Assembly (NCBI GenBank): GCA_040004035.1
Contig: JAMPLN010000014.1
Source of the DNA: Microcoleus vaginatus_C
GTDB lineage: Bacteria; Cyanobacteriota; Cyanobacteriia; Cyanobacteriales; Microcoleaceae
DNA length: 64,000 nt
Direction: 5' to 3' (one strand)
Positions within the stretch are counted from its first letter, which is position 1. Every line of letters begins with the position of its first letter. The notes under the pieces were generated by a model that searched no databases, had not been told where the DNA came from, and saw nothing but the letters and a program-made list of their open reading frames with translations. Positions 17,390 through 26,167 of this stretch are shown piece after piece. The translations under genes and the position numbers were made by a program.

Positions 17390-18499
17390 ATGAAAGTAAA
17401 AGCAGCAGTTGCTCGCAGTGCCGGCAAACCTTTGAGTATTGAAACGGTGGATCTGGATGGGCCGCGGGCTGGAGAGGTGCTGGTGGAAATTAAAGCCACG
17501 GGTGTTTGTCACACTGATGCTTACACTCTTTCCGGTGCCGATCCTGAAGGCTTGTTTCCTGCTATCTTAGGCCACGAGGGAGCCGGGATTGTCGCAGAAG
17601 TTGGGGCGGGAGTCACGAGTGTCAAAGTGGGCGATCGGGTAATTCCTCTCTACATTCCTGAATGCCGCAACTGCGAATATTGTTTGAGCAAAAAAACCAA
17701 TCTCTGTCAAGCAATTCGCGTGACTCAAGGCCAGGGAGTAATGCCCGACGGCACGAGCAGGTTTTCCATAGACGGGCAGAAACTTTACCATTACATGGGA
17801 ACTTCTACGTTCGCTAATTATACAGTATTGCCGGAAATTGCAGTAGCAAAAATTCGCGAAGATGCTCCTTTTGATAAAGTTTGTTTAATCGGCTGCGGCG
17901 TTACAACTGGCATCGGCGCTGTCATTAATACTGCGAAAGTAGAGCCTGGTTCTAATGTGGTAGTTTTTGGTTTGGGCGGCGTGGGTTTGAATGTCATTCA
18001 AGCGGCTCGCATGGTGGGAGCTAACATGATTGTCGGCGTAGACTTGAATCCCGACAAGCGAGAGATGGCGGAAAAATTCGGCATGACTCACTTTGTCAAT
18101 CCCCGCGAAGTGGAAGGCGATTTAGTGCCTTATTTGGTAGATTTAACCAAAGGCGGAGCTGATTACAGTTTTGAATGTATCGGCAACATTAATGTGATGC
18201 GCCAAGCTTTAGAATGCTGCCACAAAGGTTGGGGCGTGAGCGTAATTGTCGGGGTAGCGGGAGCCGGTCAAGAAATTAGCACCCGCCCGTTTCAGCTAGT
18301 AACTGGTAGGGTTTGGAAAGGGACGGCTTTTGGGGGGGCAAAAGGCAGAACTGATGTTCCTAAGATTGTTGATTGGTACATGGACGGTAAAATTGATATT
18401 GATAGTTTGGTATCTCGGGTAATGCCGATCGACAAAATCAATGAAGCCTTTGATTTAATGCACAAAGGCGAAGTAATTCGCACAGTGTTGACATTTTGA
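17390..18499 (+). CDS. frmA: S-(hydroxymethyl)glutathione dehydrogenase (class III alcohol dehydrogenase)
   Basis: 369 aa from this ATG, preceded by AGGGAGAAAGC, a good ribosome binding site; a TTG further upstream (17351) is not needed. Zinc-dependent medium-chain dehydrogenase: catalytic zinc ligands Cys40, His62 and Glu63 in GVCHTD and GHEGAG, structural zinc cysteines 92, 95, 98 and 106, and the NAD-binding GLGGVG. It oxidises S-hydroxymethylglutathione (formaldehyde plus glutathione) to S-formylglutathione. The hydrolase for that product is the next gene, so the two complete the glutathione route of formaldehyde detoxification. Confidence 0.94.
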   Translation: MKVKAAVARSAGKPLSIETVDLDGPRAGEVLVEIKATGVCHTDAYTLSGADPEGLFPAILGHEGAGIVAEVGAGVTSVKVGDRVIPLYIPECRNCEYCLSKKTNLCQAIRVTQGQGVMPDGTSRFSIDGQKLYHYMGTSTFANYTVLPEIAVAKIREDAPFDKVCLIGCGVTTGIGAVINTAKVEPGSNVVVFGLGGVGLNVIQAARMVGANMIVGVDLNPDKREMAEKFGMTHFVNPREVEGDLVPYLVDLTKGGADYSFECIGNINVMRQALECCHKGWGVSVIVGVAGAGQEISTRPFQLVTGRVWKGTAFGGAKGRTDVPKIVDWYMDGKIDIDSLVSRVMPIDKINEAFDLMHKGEVIRTVLTF

Positions 18500-18602
18500 G
18501 TTTTTGAAGGAAGGAGGAAGAGGGAAGAAGGAAGACAGGACTTACAAAAAGTGGTTTTACGCGCTATCTCTAGCCGTAAGGTACACGGCTACACCCTACA
18601 TA

Positions 18603-18650
18603 ACTTCTCTTTTCTCTCTGCCTCTGCGTCCTCTGCGCCCTCTGCGGTTA
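18603..18650. repeat. Dispersed CTCTGCG-type repeat
   Basis: CCTCTGCG/TCCTCTGCGCCC units lying between frmA and fghA, matching the family at 6498-6545. Confidence 0.6.
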
Positions 18651-18686
18651 ATAAAAAATTTCCTTCACAAATGAAATAGAATTAAT

Positions 18687-19541
18687 ATGATATCAGAATC
18701 CCTAAAACTGCACAAAGAACAGAAAAGTTTCGGTGGCCAACTCGGCTTTTACAGTCATCAATCCTCTGCTTGCAACAGCGAGATGAAATTCGCTGTTTAT
18801 CAGCCCCCGCAAGCTTTATCTCAACCCGTACCAGTTTTGTATTTTCTATCAGGTTTAACCTCCACGGAAGAAAACTTTATGGCAAAAGCGGGGGCGCAAC
18901 AATTGGCGGCAAAATACGGGTTAATGCTGGTTGCGCCCGACACTAGCCCGCGCAATACTGGAATTCCTGGCGAAGATGACGATTGGGATTTAGGAAGTGG
19001 TGCGGGTTTTTATGTTGATGCGACAGCCGCACCTTGGAATGCTCACTATCGGATGTACAGTTATGTGGTTGATGAATTGCCCAATTTAATCGCCGAAAAT
19101 TTTCCGGCGATACCGGAAAAACAGGGAATTTTCGGTCATTCTATGGGCGGACACGGGGCTTTAATTTGCGCTTTGAAAAAAGGATCTCGCTATCTTTCTG
19201 TTTCCGCTTTTGCGCCTATTTCGGCGCCAATGCGCTGCCCTTGGGGACAAAAAGCTTTTGCAAACTACCTCGGCAGCGACCAACAGATTTGGAGGGCTTG
19301 GGATGCTAGCGAATTGGTGCTTGAGGCGCAATACAACCGCCCGATTCTGATTGACTGCGGCACTGCTGATTCGTATCTTGCTGACGGGCAGTTGTTGCCG
19401 GAAGTGTTTGCGGAGGCTTGTGCAAAAGCGGGACAGCCACTAACTTTAAGGATGCAGGAAGGTTACGATCACAGCTATTATTTTATAGCTACTTTTATGG
19501 AGGAGCACATTCGCCATCACGCGGCTGTTTTGTGCGGGTAG
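18687..19541 (+). CDS. fghA: S-formylglutathione hydrolase
   Basis: 284 aa, esterase D/FrmB type alpha/beta hydrolase. It cleaves S-formylglutathione to formate and glutathione. The nucleophile Ser152 lies in GHSMGGHG; the acid Asp is in IDCGTADSYL and the His in GYDHSYYF. The conserved N-terminal LYFLSGLTSTEENF block and PDTSPRN are typical. It lies 187 bp downstream of frmA on the same strand with a dispersed repeat between them. Common transcription is likely but not proven. Confidence 0.94.
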   Translation: MISESLKLHKEQKSFGGQLGFYSHQSSACNSEMKFAVYQPPQALSQPVPVLYFLSGLTSTEENFMAKAGAQQLAAKYGLMLVAPDTSPRNTGIPGEDDDWDLGSGAGFYVDATAAPWNAHYRMYSYVVDELPNLIAENFPAIPEKQGIFGHSMGGHGALICALKKGSRYLSVSAFAPISAPMRCPWGQKAFANYLGSDQQIWRAWDASELVLEAQYNRPILIDCGTADSYLADGQLLPEVFAEACAKAGQPLTLRMQEGYDHSYYFIATFMEEHIRHHAAVLCG

Positions 19542-19552
19542 TTCCTAGCAGG

Positions 19553-19700
19553 AAGCAGGCAAGATGCCTGCTCCACAACAACTGTTAGGTTGTGGCTGAG
19601 AACCGCTATCTAGAGGCTCTGCCTCGAATGCCTGCCATCAAATGTGGAGGCAGAGCCTCCTGATCTGCGTTACCAGGCAGAGCCTGGTAACGAGTGAACT
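19553..19700. repeat. Cluster of dispersed hairpin repeats
   Basis: Three hairpin types in a row: GGCAAGATGCCTGCTCCAC (family of 26946-27008), then GAGGCTCTGCCTC with its partner GGAGGCAGAGCCTCC, and GTTACCAGG/CCTGGTAAC around CAGAGC. The last two recur at 34448-34500. The run lies between two convergent genes and may act as a terminator. Confidence 0.6.
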
Positions 19701-19727
19701 CGCTTCTAGGATCGCAGGTATTTTCGG

Positions 19728-20642
19728 TTAATTAAGATTAATCGGAAATACCCATTCTTTATAATTGCTGTCGCGATTTTCGATAATCTCCGTCAGTTTG
19801 TCCAAAATCTTTTCGGTGATGGGTCGGTTTTGGGGCAAGTGATAGTTTTCCACTCGCTTAATAGGGGTAATTTTGGCTGCGGTTCCGCAGAGGAAAATCT
19901 CGTCTGCAATCAACAATTCTGATTTATCAACTGGTCTTTCTGTGACTTCAATTCCTAAGTCTCTAGCGATAGTTATAACGCTGTCTCTGGTAATTCCTTC
20001 GAGAATATCTTGCTCGAAACCGGGAGTAACTAATTTACCGTTTCTGGCGACAAATATGTTCATTCCTGAAGCTTCGCTGACTTTTCCTTGAGAATTCATC
20101 ATAATTGCTTCGTCGAAGCCGGATTCTACTGCTTCTGTTTTAGCTAATGCTGAGGTGATGTAAGCGCCGCTAATTTTACCTCTTAAGGGCAAACTGCGGT
20201 CTTCTTGGCGGTACCAAGAGCTAATTCTACAGTTGACTCCTTCTTTGGGTAAATAGTCTGAAAGTTCTAATCCGTAGACAAAAAAGTCTGTTTCTACGTT
20301 GTGCAGTCGCGGGGCAATTCCTAAACTTGATGTGTAGATAAAAGGGCGGATATAAAATGATTTGGTTGGTTGGTTTTTCTGGACAAAATCAATGATTATT
20401 TGTTGGATTTTGCTGGCTGGTAAATCGCAGTGAAGGAAGCTGGCACTTTGACTTAATCTTTGACAGTGGCGGTCTAATCTAAATAGCAATATTCGATCGG
20501 CATTTTGGGGGTCGGGAATTCCCCGCAACCCGCCTAAGACTCCGGTTCCGTAGTGCAGTGCGTGGGTGGCTATGGAAATTTTGGCGTCGGTAAAGGGGAG
20601 AAATTGGTTTTGAAAGTAGGCAATTGGTAGAAAACTATCCAT
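19728..20642 (-). CDS. ilvE: Branched-chain amino acid aminotransferase (class IV)
   Basis: 304 aa, PLP-dependent fold-type IV aminotransferase. Lys156 in LRGKISGAY is the expected Schiff-base lysine; HALHYGTGV near the N terminus and EASGMNIF plus LEGITRDSV in the C-terminal half are the family blocks. It transfers amino groups between glutamate and the keto acids of leucine, isoleucine and valine. D-amino acid or aminodeoxychorismate lyase activity is less likely given length and motifs. Confidence 0.9.
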   Translation of the reverse strand: MDSFLPIAYFQNQFLPFTDAKISIATHALHYGTGVLGGLRGIPDPQNADRILLFRLDRHCQRLSQSASFLHCDLPASKIQQIIIDFVQKNQPTKSFYIRPFIYTSSLGIAPRLHNVETDFFVYGLELSDYLPKEGVNCRISSWYRQEDRSLPLRGKISGAYITSALAKTEAVESGFDEAIMMNSQGKVSEASGMNIFVARNGKLVTPGFEQDILEGITRDSVITIARDLGIEVTERPVDKSELLIADEIFLCGTAAKITPIKRVENYHLPQNRPITEKILDKLTEIIENRDSNYKEWVFPINLN

Positions 20643-20932
20643 GATTCAAGCTGGCGATGAGTTTGGCAGTCCGCTAGGAAAGCTGAATTTGGTTATATTA
20701 CCATAAGTTATACCATTTGAGATTTGAGATTGAGAATGGCTGATTTGATAAGGGTTTGAAGCTTGCTTACAGTTGGATTTTTTTAGACTGGTATTATTCT
20801 TTTGTTGTTAGATCGATTGATAAAATAATATCAAAAGCCGTCTATTAGGTTGATAATTGTTTGGGGAAAGAGTGCGATCCTCTTCGAGGGCTTCGCTAAC
20901 GACTACAAACAAAAATCAACCAAGGGGCAACT

Positions 20933-21301
20933 ATGGCACGTAAATGTTTCATCATCGAAATGGGGATGGGGGTAGACCAGCACGGGCAGGAACCGACTGT
21001 AGCCTGTGCAAGGGCTGTACGAAATGCGATCGCCCATAATGCTCTCCTAGGCGTCTGGGAAGTGGCAGGTTTGACTGACCCCAATCAGATGATTGTTGAG
21101 GTTAAGGTGGCTGTTCCTTACCCGGAACAAGTGCGGGAACAGGAGGTGTTGGCGGTGCTCCCTTTTGGCAGCAAAACTCTGATTGTGGAGCAAGGAGGCA
21201 TGATTGTGCCAGGAAGGGCGATCGCATCTCTGAATGATAAAAATGATGAAATGCTAATCGCTGTGGCGGCTGTGACTGTTTTTGTGGAAACTGAGGGCTA
21301 A
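20933..21301 (+). CDS. Lin0512 family protein
   Basis: 122 aa. The conserved opening FIIEMGMGVDQHGQ and the acidic GGM(I)VPGRA block are those of the Lin0512 family, small proteins found in bacteria and plants without a firmly established function. The composition is that of a soluble cytoplasmic protein and no signal peptide is seen. AAGGGGCAACT precedes the ATG. Confidence 0.85.
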   Translation: MARKCFIIEMGMGVDQHGQEPTVACARAVRNAIAHNALLGVWEVAGLTDPNQMIVEVKVAVPYPEQVREQEVLAVLPFGSKTLIVEQGGMIVPGRAIASLNDKNDEMLIAVAAVTVFVETEG

Positions 21302-21326
21302 TTAATTTTGTGTAGTTTGAATAAAT

Positions 21327-21362
21327 CGCCCGATCGCACTTGGTTGTTTCCGCGATCGGGCG
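21327..21362 (+). terminator. Hairpin downstream of Lin0512 gene
   Basis: A perfect 11-bp stem CGCCCGATCGC/GCGATCGGGCG with a 14-nt loop begins 26 nt past the stop codon. No T-run follows, so termination is a guess; the arms consist of HIP1-like octamers. Confidence 0.4.
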
Positions 21363-21399
21363 ATCGTACGCCTGTCTGTTAAAAAATGATTAATTTAGG

Positions 21400-21477
21400 C
21401 TAAGTTGTAGGGTGCCCCGGAGATATGGCATGAAATATCGTAGAAAATCTGAGCCTATGAGGCACGCTATAACTTAG
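21400..21477. repeat. Long imperfect inverted repeat
   Basis: Arms CTAAGTTGTAGGGTGCC and GGCACGCTATAACTTAG (17 nt, two mismatches) enclose about 44 nt. Function unknown; it has the size and form of a small hairpin repeat element. Confidence 0.55.
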
Positions 21478-21541
21478 TCTGTTCAAGGGTAAGGTTTATT
21501 TGCGCCTACCTAATTAATTTTGAAGTTTTAATGGATAATTT

Positions 21542-21652
21542 TTAATTTCTCAGGCGGCCGGGTATGTAAGCAATCCAGCAAAACCCTAGGATTAATAACA
21601 GCCACGTCGCTGTAATATTGCTGCCCAACAAGCTGCGGAGAAAATCTTCCAT
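21542..21652 (-). CDS. Possible 36-aa single-span membrane protein
   Basis: A short frame encoding MEDFLRSLLG, a hydrophobic helix of about 18 residues containing TWLLLILGFCW, then a basic end YIPGRLRN. The layout (acidic start, one helix, positive tail) resembles small photosystem or stress membrane peptides, but I cannot assign it to a known one. A longer, unrelated frame overlaps it and has no protein-like features. TGAGAACA before the ATG gives at best a weak ribosome binding site. Confidence 0.4.
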   Translation of the reverse strand: MEDFLRSLLGSNITATWLLLILGFCWIAYIPGRLRN

Positions 21653-21770
21653 TGTTCTCAAAAATTATAGAGTTTAAAAGTTTAAAAGAATCTATTGCTG
21701 TTCCCTCTCCGATCGGCAAAGGTAGAGTGCGATTGGCTTTTAGGCGATCGCACTCTACCTCCTCTACCTC

Positions 21771-22610
21771 CTATTGGGGCTGGCTGGTATCTGCCAACAT
21801 TTGGTTAACCATTTGCAAGTGCGCCTGAAGGTTCGGCAACTTCTGGGTGGCCCAAGCCTTCAAGTCGGGATCTTGTCCCTGTTGAGATTGAGCCTGAAAC
21901 AAAGCAATAGCCTGATTGTGGCTCTCGATCATAGCCTGCTTGTAAGCAGTGTCAAAACTTGTACCGGAGAGTCCCGAAAGTCGCTCCATCAAAGCTGTGT
22001 TCTGGCTGCTCATTTCGGTTGGCAGTTTTACGCCTTTTTGCATTGCTACCTGCATCAGTTCTTGATTAGCCTGGGTGTGTTCCTCAACCATTTCTTGCCC
22101 GTATTGTTTCACACCAGCACTAGAACCGCGCTGCACTGCCAGTCTGCCGAGCTCCACTTCGAGCATACCAAGTTGACCTGCTTGCATGACAAAGTTTCTG
22201 TCTTGGCTGCTGAGAGAATTAGGCGAAGTTTCGCCACCTGTTGGAGTGTTGGGAGAACGGCTGGGAGTGTTGTTGATGGGGCTATTTGGAGAACGGCCGG
22301 GAGTGTTGTTGGTGGGGCTATTTGGAGTGTTGGGAGAACGGCCGGGAGTGTTGTTGGTGGGGCTATTTGGAGTGTTGGGAGAACCGCCAGGATTGTTGTT
22401 GTTAGGATCTGTAACAGAAGGTCCCGGAGAATTAGGATCGTTTAAGTCGCTATCAGCAAGCTCAAAAACTCGATCGCCCGACTGGTTGAAGCCGTGAGTC
22501 TGGCGGTTTAATTCTGCGAATCCCGGCACAGCTATCAAGGAACTAACGCCGGCAATTCCGGCAACTGTTACCAATTTTTTGAACAAACTTTTGCGATTGA
22601 GTGAAGTCAT
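21771..22610 (-). CDS. Secreted DUF4142 protein with Asn/Pro/Thr-rich repeats
   Basis: 279 aa. A signal peptide (about 1-32) is followed by a low-complexity region (about 55-130) built on a unit close to GRSPNTPNSPTNNTP, and a C-terminal helical DUF4142 domain (about 135-272: QAGQLGMLEVELGRLAVQRG and EEHTQANQELM). DUF4142 is a ferritin-like four-helix fold found in exported bacterial proteins; its function is not established. The repeat part is likely a disordered spacer holding the domain away from the membrane. The next minus-strand gene upstream (22682-23665) also encodes a repeat-rich secreted protein. Confidence 0.85.
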   Translation of the reverse strand: MTSLNRKSLFKKLVTVAGIAGVSSLIAVPGFAELNRQTHGFNQSGDRVFELADSDLNDPNSPGPSVTDPNNNNPGGSPNTPNSPTNNTPGRSPNTPNSPTNNTPGRSPNSPINNTPSRSPNTPTGGETSPNSLSSQDRNFVMQAGQLGMLEVELGRLAVQRGSSAGVKQYGQEMVEEHTQANQELMQVAMQKGVKLPTEMSSQNTALMERLSGLSGTSFDTAYKQAMIESHNQAIALFQAQSQQGQDPDLKAWATQKLPNLQAHLQMVNQMLADTSQPQ

Positions 22611-22681
22611 GAATTTCTAAGCCTCTAAGTTGTTTTCAAAAGTACGTGAAGCGAAGCTATCCCGTAGGGAATCGCCCAAAA

Positions 22682-23665
22682 CTACCGATGGGAGGGTGTG
22701 CTGCCTTTCCGAAACAAGTTGATCAAACCAAAGGCACCCAAGGCACCCAGCCACCCGAAATTGTTGGGGCTATCGCGCCGAGCACTCAAAACTCCAGAAT
22801 TAGTATCAGCCGGCGTCGATGTGGTATCGGTTGTACCGGTTGTACCAGTTGTACCAGTGCCTGTCGTACCGGTTGTACCGGTTGTACCAGTGCCTGTCGT
22901 ACCGGTTGTACCGGTTGTACCCGTGCCTGTCGTACCGGTTGTACCGGTTGTGCCGGTGCCTGTCGTACCGGTTGTACCGGTTGTGCCGATGCCTGTCGTA
23001 CCGGTTGTACCGGTTGTACCAGTGCCTGTCGTACCGGTTGTACCGGTTGTACCCGTGCCTGTCGTATCGGTTGTACCGGTTGTACCCGTGCCACTTGTAC
23101 CCGTTGTGCCCGTGCCTGTCGTATCGGCTGTACCGCTTGTACCCGTGCCTGTGGTATCGGTTGTGCCCGTTGTACCCGTGCCTGTGGTATCGGTTGTACC
23201 GCTTGTGCCCGTGCCTGTGGTATCGGTTGTACCGCTTGTGCCCGTGCCTGTGGTATCGGTTGTACCGGTTGTATCCGTGCCAGTCGTACCGCTTGTACCG
23301 GTTGTATCCGTGCCAGTCGTACCGCTTGTACCGGTTGTATCCGTGCCAGTCGTACCGGTTGTACCGCTGGTGCCAGTGCCAGTCGTACCGCTTGTACCGC
23401 TTGTACCCGTACCAGTCGTACCGCTTGTACCGGCGCCTGTGGTATCAGTCGTACCGCTTGTGCCAGTCGTACCGCTTGTGCCAGTCGTACCGCTTGTGCC
23501 AGTCGTACCGCTTGTGCCACTGCCGACGCTACCGCCTGCACCGCCGCCTGCACCGCCTCCAGCACCGCCCGACTGGGCAGAAGCAGGCACTGGGAAGGAA
23601 ACCGTTGCTAAACCTAAAGTACAAACGCTTGCTAAAACAGCTTTCAACAATTTAGAAGATTTCAT
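22682..23665 (-). CDS. Secreted Thr/Gly-repeat protein with WGxxG-like C terminus
   Basis: 327 aa. A signal peptide (about 1-31, ending ASAQS) is followed by a glycine stretch and then about 240 residues made almost only of T, G, S and D in units such as TGTGTTGTTGT, encoded by a 33-nt or shorter repeat. The C-terminal 30 residues are different: SPNNFGWLGALGAFGLINLF followed by basic residues. This resembles the WGxxGxxG-type C-terminal membrane segments of cyanobacterial surface proteins. I chose ATG 23663-23665 because the signal peptide starts there. Several other frames stay open across the repeat but lack such ends. It may be a cell-surface or sheath protein. Confidence 0.7.
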   Translation of the reverse strand: MKSSKLLKAVLASVCTLGLATVSFPVPASAQSGGAGGGAGGGAGGSVGSGTSGTTGTSGTTGTSGTTGTSGTTDTTGAGTSGTTGTGTSGTSGTTGTGTSGTTGTTGTDTTGTSGTTGTDTTGTSGTTGTDTTGTTDTTGTGTSGTTDTTGTGTSGTTDTTGTGTTGTTDTTGTGTSGTADTTGTGTTGTSGTGTTGTTDTTGTGTTGTTGTTGTGTTGTTGTTGIGTTGTTGTTGTGTTGTTGTTGTGTTGTTGTTGTGTTGTTGTTGTGTTGTTGTTDTTSTPADTNSGVLSARRDSPNNFGWLGALGAFGLINLFRKGSTPSHR

Positions 23666-24818
23666 GGTAATGCTTGCTTTTACATAGAGTCTTGCGATCG
23701 CTTGTGATGCCAAAACCGTAGGGTCAAATTGACAGCGTAACGTGCAAATTTTCTAACCTTCGCTGCGGAATAATGAAGGTAAGGGAGCAAATTTAGTCCC
23801 GTTCCCTCGATTATTTTTACCTGAGTAATTACACCGCCGCGTTAACAGTTTATAAGCTATTACGTATGCTTCAAGTTCGCCATTCATCTTTAGGAAGATT
23901 TGACCAAATGGCTTTTTATTTCAGGTGGTGGATGAAATTTGATTGAGCGGCAGACTAGCTCAATCAAAATTTGTGTACGGGGGATAAAAATCGGGTCGAT
24001 CTGAAAAATTTTGGGTTGAGTAACGAGACATATACGCATCAACCGGGTTTCTGAGACAAGCGCGCGGTTCTTCCTATAAATTTTCTCCGGCGGCTGGTGC
24101 TTTGAGAGAGAAATTATTGATTTTCTCACCGTCAATTTTGGGTTGGGCCTACGCCATAGGAGTTAGTTTAAAAATTTTTTGAGCGCTATTTTTCCTTAAC
24201 TTGCTGCTGGCAATTTGGGCGCTGACAGAATACCGCTCAAACTTTCCCCGAAACTAAATTATCTCAAAACGCCCGATCGACCGTTTTGATTCGCCAAAAC
24301 ACCTGCGACCGCGCAACAGCAGGGCTTTGGACTGGATTTTGACTAGCCTAAAATAGGAAGGCGAACTGAGGGCTATCCAAGTCGAGCCCGCACGAGATTA
24401 CATTAACCACCGGCGGCGCACTCGTCAGAATTGCTTGAGAGTGCGATCGGCTAAACTCTGATATAGTAAAGCCCAAACTATGCCAGATAGCGCTTATTTC
24501 CTAACACATTTTACAAGCAGACATCAAGTATGCTGTATCGAATTATTGCCAGAATTGGCTATCTAATGTTCATCGCTTTTTCTAAATTCGCAAGTGAAAA
24601 AGCCGAAATCAGATTAATGACTGTTTCAGAAAAGAAATTACCCAAACACGGCTGAACCCGCAACGGCAAGTCAATTGCCTAAGCCGTTCAAAAAAAAATT
24701 AATATTACATCTGTCGTCGGTATGAAAAAAATGCGGTTTAAAACAGGCTTTTAGAGAGAGGAAAGGAGTGGGTTCTAGTATATAAGATTTAATTTGTGTT
24801 TAATAATTAGAGGTCATT
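23666..24818. other. Long gene-poor stretch
   Basis: About 1.15 kb without a convincing gene. A frame at 23890-24135 (minus) and a 41-codon frame at 24530-24655 (plus) show no domain, signal or composition that supports them. An AACCGGGTTTCTGAGA fragment near 24037-24052 belongs to the AACCCGGTTTC hairpin family. An inverted pair AACGGC/GCCGTT with a following A-run lies at about 24661-24690. The promoter of chaB should be near 24770. Confidence 0.5.
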
Positions 24819-25061
24819 ATGCCAGAACAACAATTTGATACCTTACCTTCAGAAGCACAAGAACTCCCCCAAGGAGCGAAACAAATTTTTCAGGCGGCTT
24901 TTAAGAGCGCTAGTGAAGATGGAATGAGCGCCGATGGTGCTACTAGCGTTGCTTGGAACAGCGTAAAATCTGAATACGTTCAAGGCGAAGGTGGCACGTG
25001 GCATCACAAGGGCGACGATACTAACCAAACCCGCAAATCTGTACAGTCTGGTGGCAATTAG
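24819..25061 (+). CDS. chaB: ChaB family protein
   Basis: 80 aa. The LPQGAKQIFQAAFKSA opening and the later VAWNSVKSEYVQGEGG stretch match the ChaB fold, a small helical protein named for a link with the cation antiporter ChaA in enterobacteria. No chaA is in the window, and the cyanobacterial role is not known. AGAGG stands 7 nt before the ATG. Confidence 0.85.
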   Translation: MPEQQFDTLPSEAQELPQGAKQIFQAAFKSASEDGMSADGATSVAWNSVKSEYVQGEGGTWHHKGDDTNQTRKSVQSGGN

Positions 25062-25114
25062 TTATCAGCCATCAGTAATATCGTGTCCGCTAACATAACC
25101 CCTATCCGTTGTTT

Positions 25115-25163
25115 AGTGAGGACTTCATTCCTCAAATTTTGAGGAGAACCAAGAGTCCTCACT
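25115..25163. repeat. Nested hairpin repeat (AGTGAGGACT type)
   Basis: Outer arms AGTGAGGACT (25115-25124) and AGTCCTCACT (25154-25163) enclose an inner palindrome CCTCAAATTTTGAGG. The outer arms resemble units at 42635-42800 and inside the element at 46264-46670. Confidence 0.6.
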
Positions 25164-25284
25164 ACCAACCAATTGCAGTGACTTTATTCTAGCGGGCATG
25201 ATATCATCAGTAATTAGCAATGTACTCATCAGTTGTGGTTAATGCTTGAGGTTGATAGCTGTGGGAATCGCGGCGGTACACCCG

Positions 25285-25926
25285 TTAATGCAGCCTGTTA
25301 AGAGGCTGGCCCATATCCCATTGCAACTCGGCTAAAACGAGCAAGCTAAATACCATTACGGTTCCCGTAAATAGGAAATACCAACCGCCCGTGTAAGGCA
25401 AAATCAAAATCCCCAACAGGTGTAATAAACTTGCTGCTAAAAGCGCGCGCGATCGCACTGCAAATCCAGTCCCCAAATACCCTATTCCGCTCATTCCCAA
25501 CCACAGGGGACAGAGATTCGCCAACAGTTTTCCCCAACTGAGAAAAATTGCTAAATCGGTCAGCAACAATCCTAATAACATTAGTATTACCCAACCGTAA
25601 AGCACCCAAATCAGGCGTTCTATTTTGACCCAAGAGTATGTCATGCTTACCATTGCTGCTGTACCTACGAGGCTGAGCGCTGACCACAAAGCAGCTTGCA
25701 GTATCCAACTCACAGAAAAAAATTGTGCTGTGCCGAAAATGGGTATTAACAGCAAGCTCCACAGCAAGCAAGTTCGATCGAGACAAGTATAAAATTGTGA
25801 ATAAAATCGGTCTTTGCCAAGGGGAAACTGAACCTGCCAAAGCCCTTCTAAATCTTGAACATCAATGTTAATCTGTTTCCGGCGCAGAGGCGGAACTGAA
25901 TAATTAAAAAAGGTCATATCTGACAA
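25285..25926 (-). CDS. Membrane protein of unknown function
   Basis: 213 aa. A soluble N terminus of about 50 residues (with RRKQINIDVQDLEGLW) is followed by about five to six hydrophobic segments from residue 50 on (for example LLWSLLLIPIFGTAQFF, IWVLYGWVILMLLGLLL, LLAASLLHLLGILIL). I do not recognise the family; it looks like a conserved cyanobacterial integral membrane protein. A start four codons downstream (MTFFNYSV) is also possible. Confidence 0.65.
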   Translation of the reverse strand: MSDMTFFNYSVPPLRRKQINIDVQDLEGLWQVQFPLGKDRFYSQFYTCLDRTCLLWSLLLIPIFGTAQFFSVSWILQAALWSALSLVGTAAMVSMTYSWVKIERLIWVLYGWVILMLLGLLLTDLAIFLSWGKLLANLCPLWLGMSGIGYLGTGFAVRSRALLAASLLHLLGILILPYTGGWYFLFTGTVMVFSLLVLAELQWDMGQPLNRLH

Positions 25927-26167
25927 TATAAAAATTTACCATCATTTGCTTAGATACTATCTCACCAGCAATCGCTATATAATTGCAATCTGTCAATCGG
26001 ATTAATCTAGTTAATTTGATAATCTGTCGGCAGTAATAGTTATTCGAGCGCACGAGATAAAACAGGAAGAGAGAGATTGCAGAGTTTGATAAAATAGCTC
26101 TTGCGACAGATGGCTGGGATATTAGTTATTCGATACTTTTAAAATAGTCAACTTTGTTACAGAATTT

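Noticed and set aside
22646..23687. Four other long frames over the Thr/Gly repeat (Val-Pro, Cys-rich, Tyr-Leu and Ala-Gln types)
   Set aside because: The short stop-free DNA repeat keeps all frames open; only the minus-strand Thr/Gly frame has a signal peptide and a sensible C terminus.
23890..24135. 81-codon frame on the minus strand in the long gap
   Set aside because: No recognisable domain, signal or ribosome binding site; composition looks random.
24530..24655. 41-codon frame on the plus strand beginning MLYRIIARIGYLM
   Set aside because: Some hydrophobic character but no ribosome binding site or membrane-protein layout strong enough to call it.
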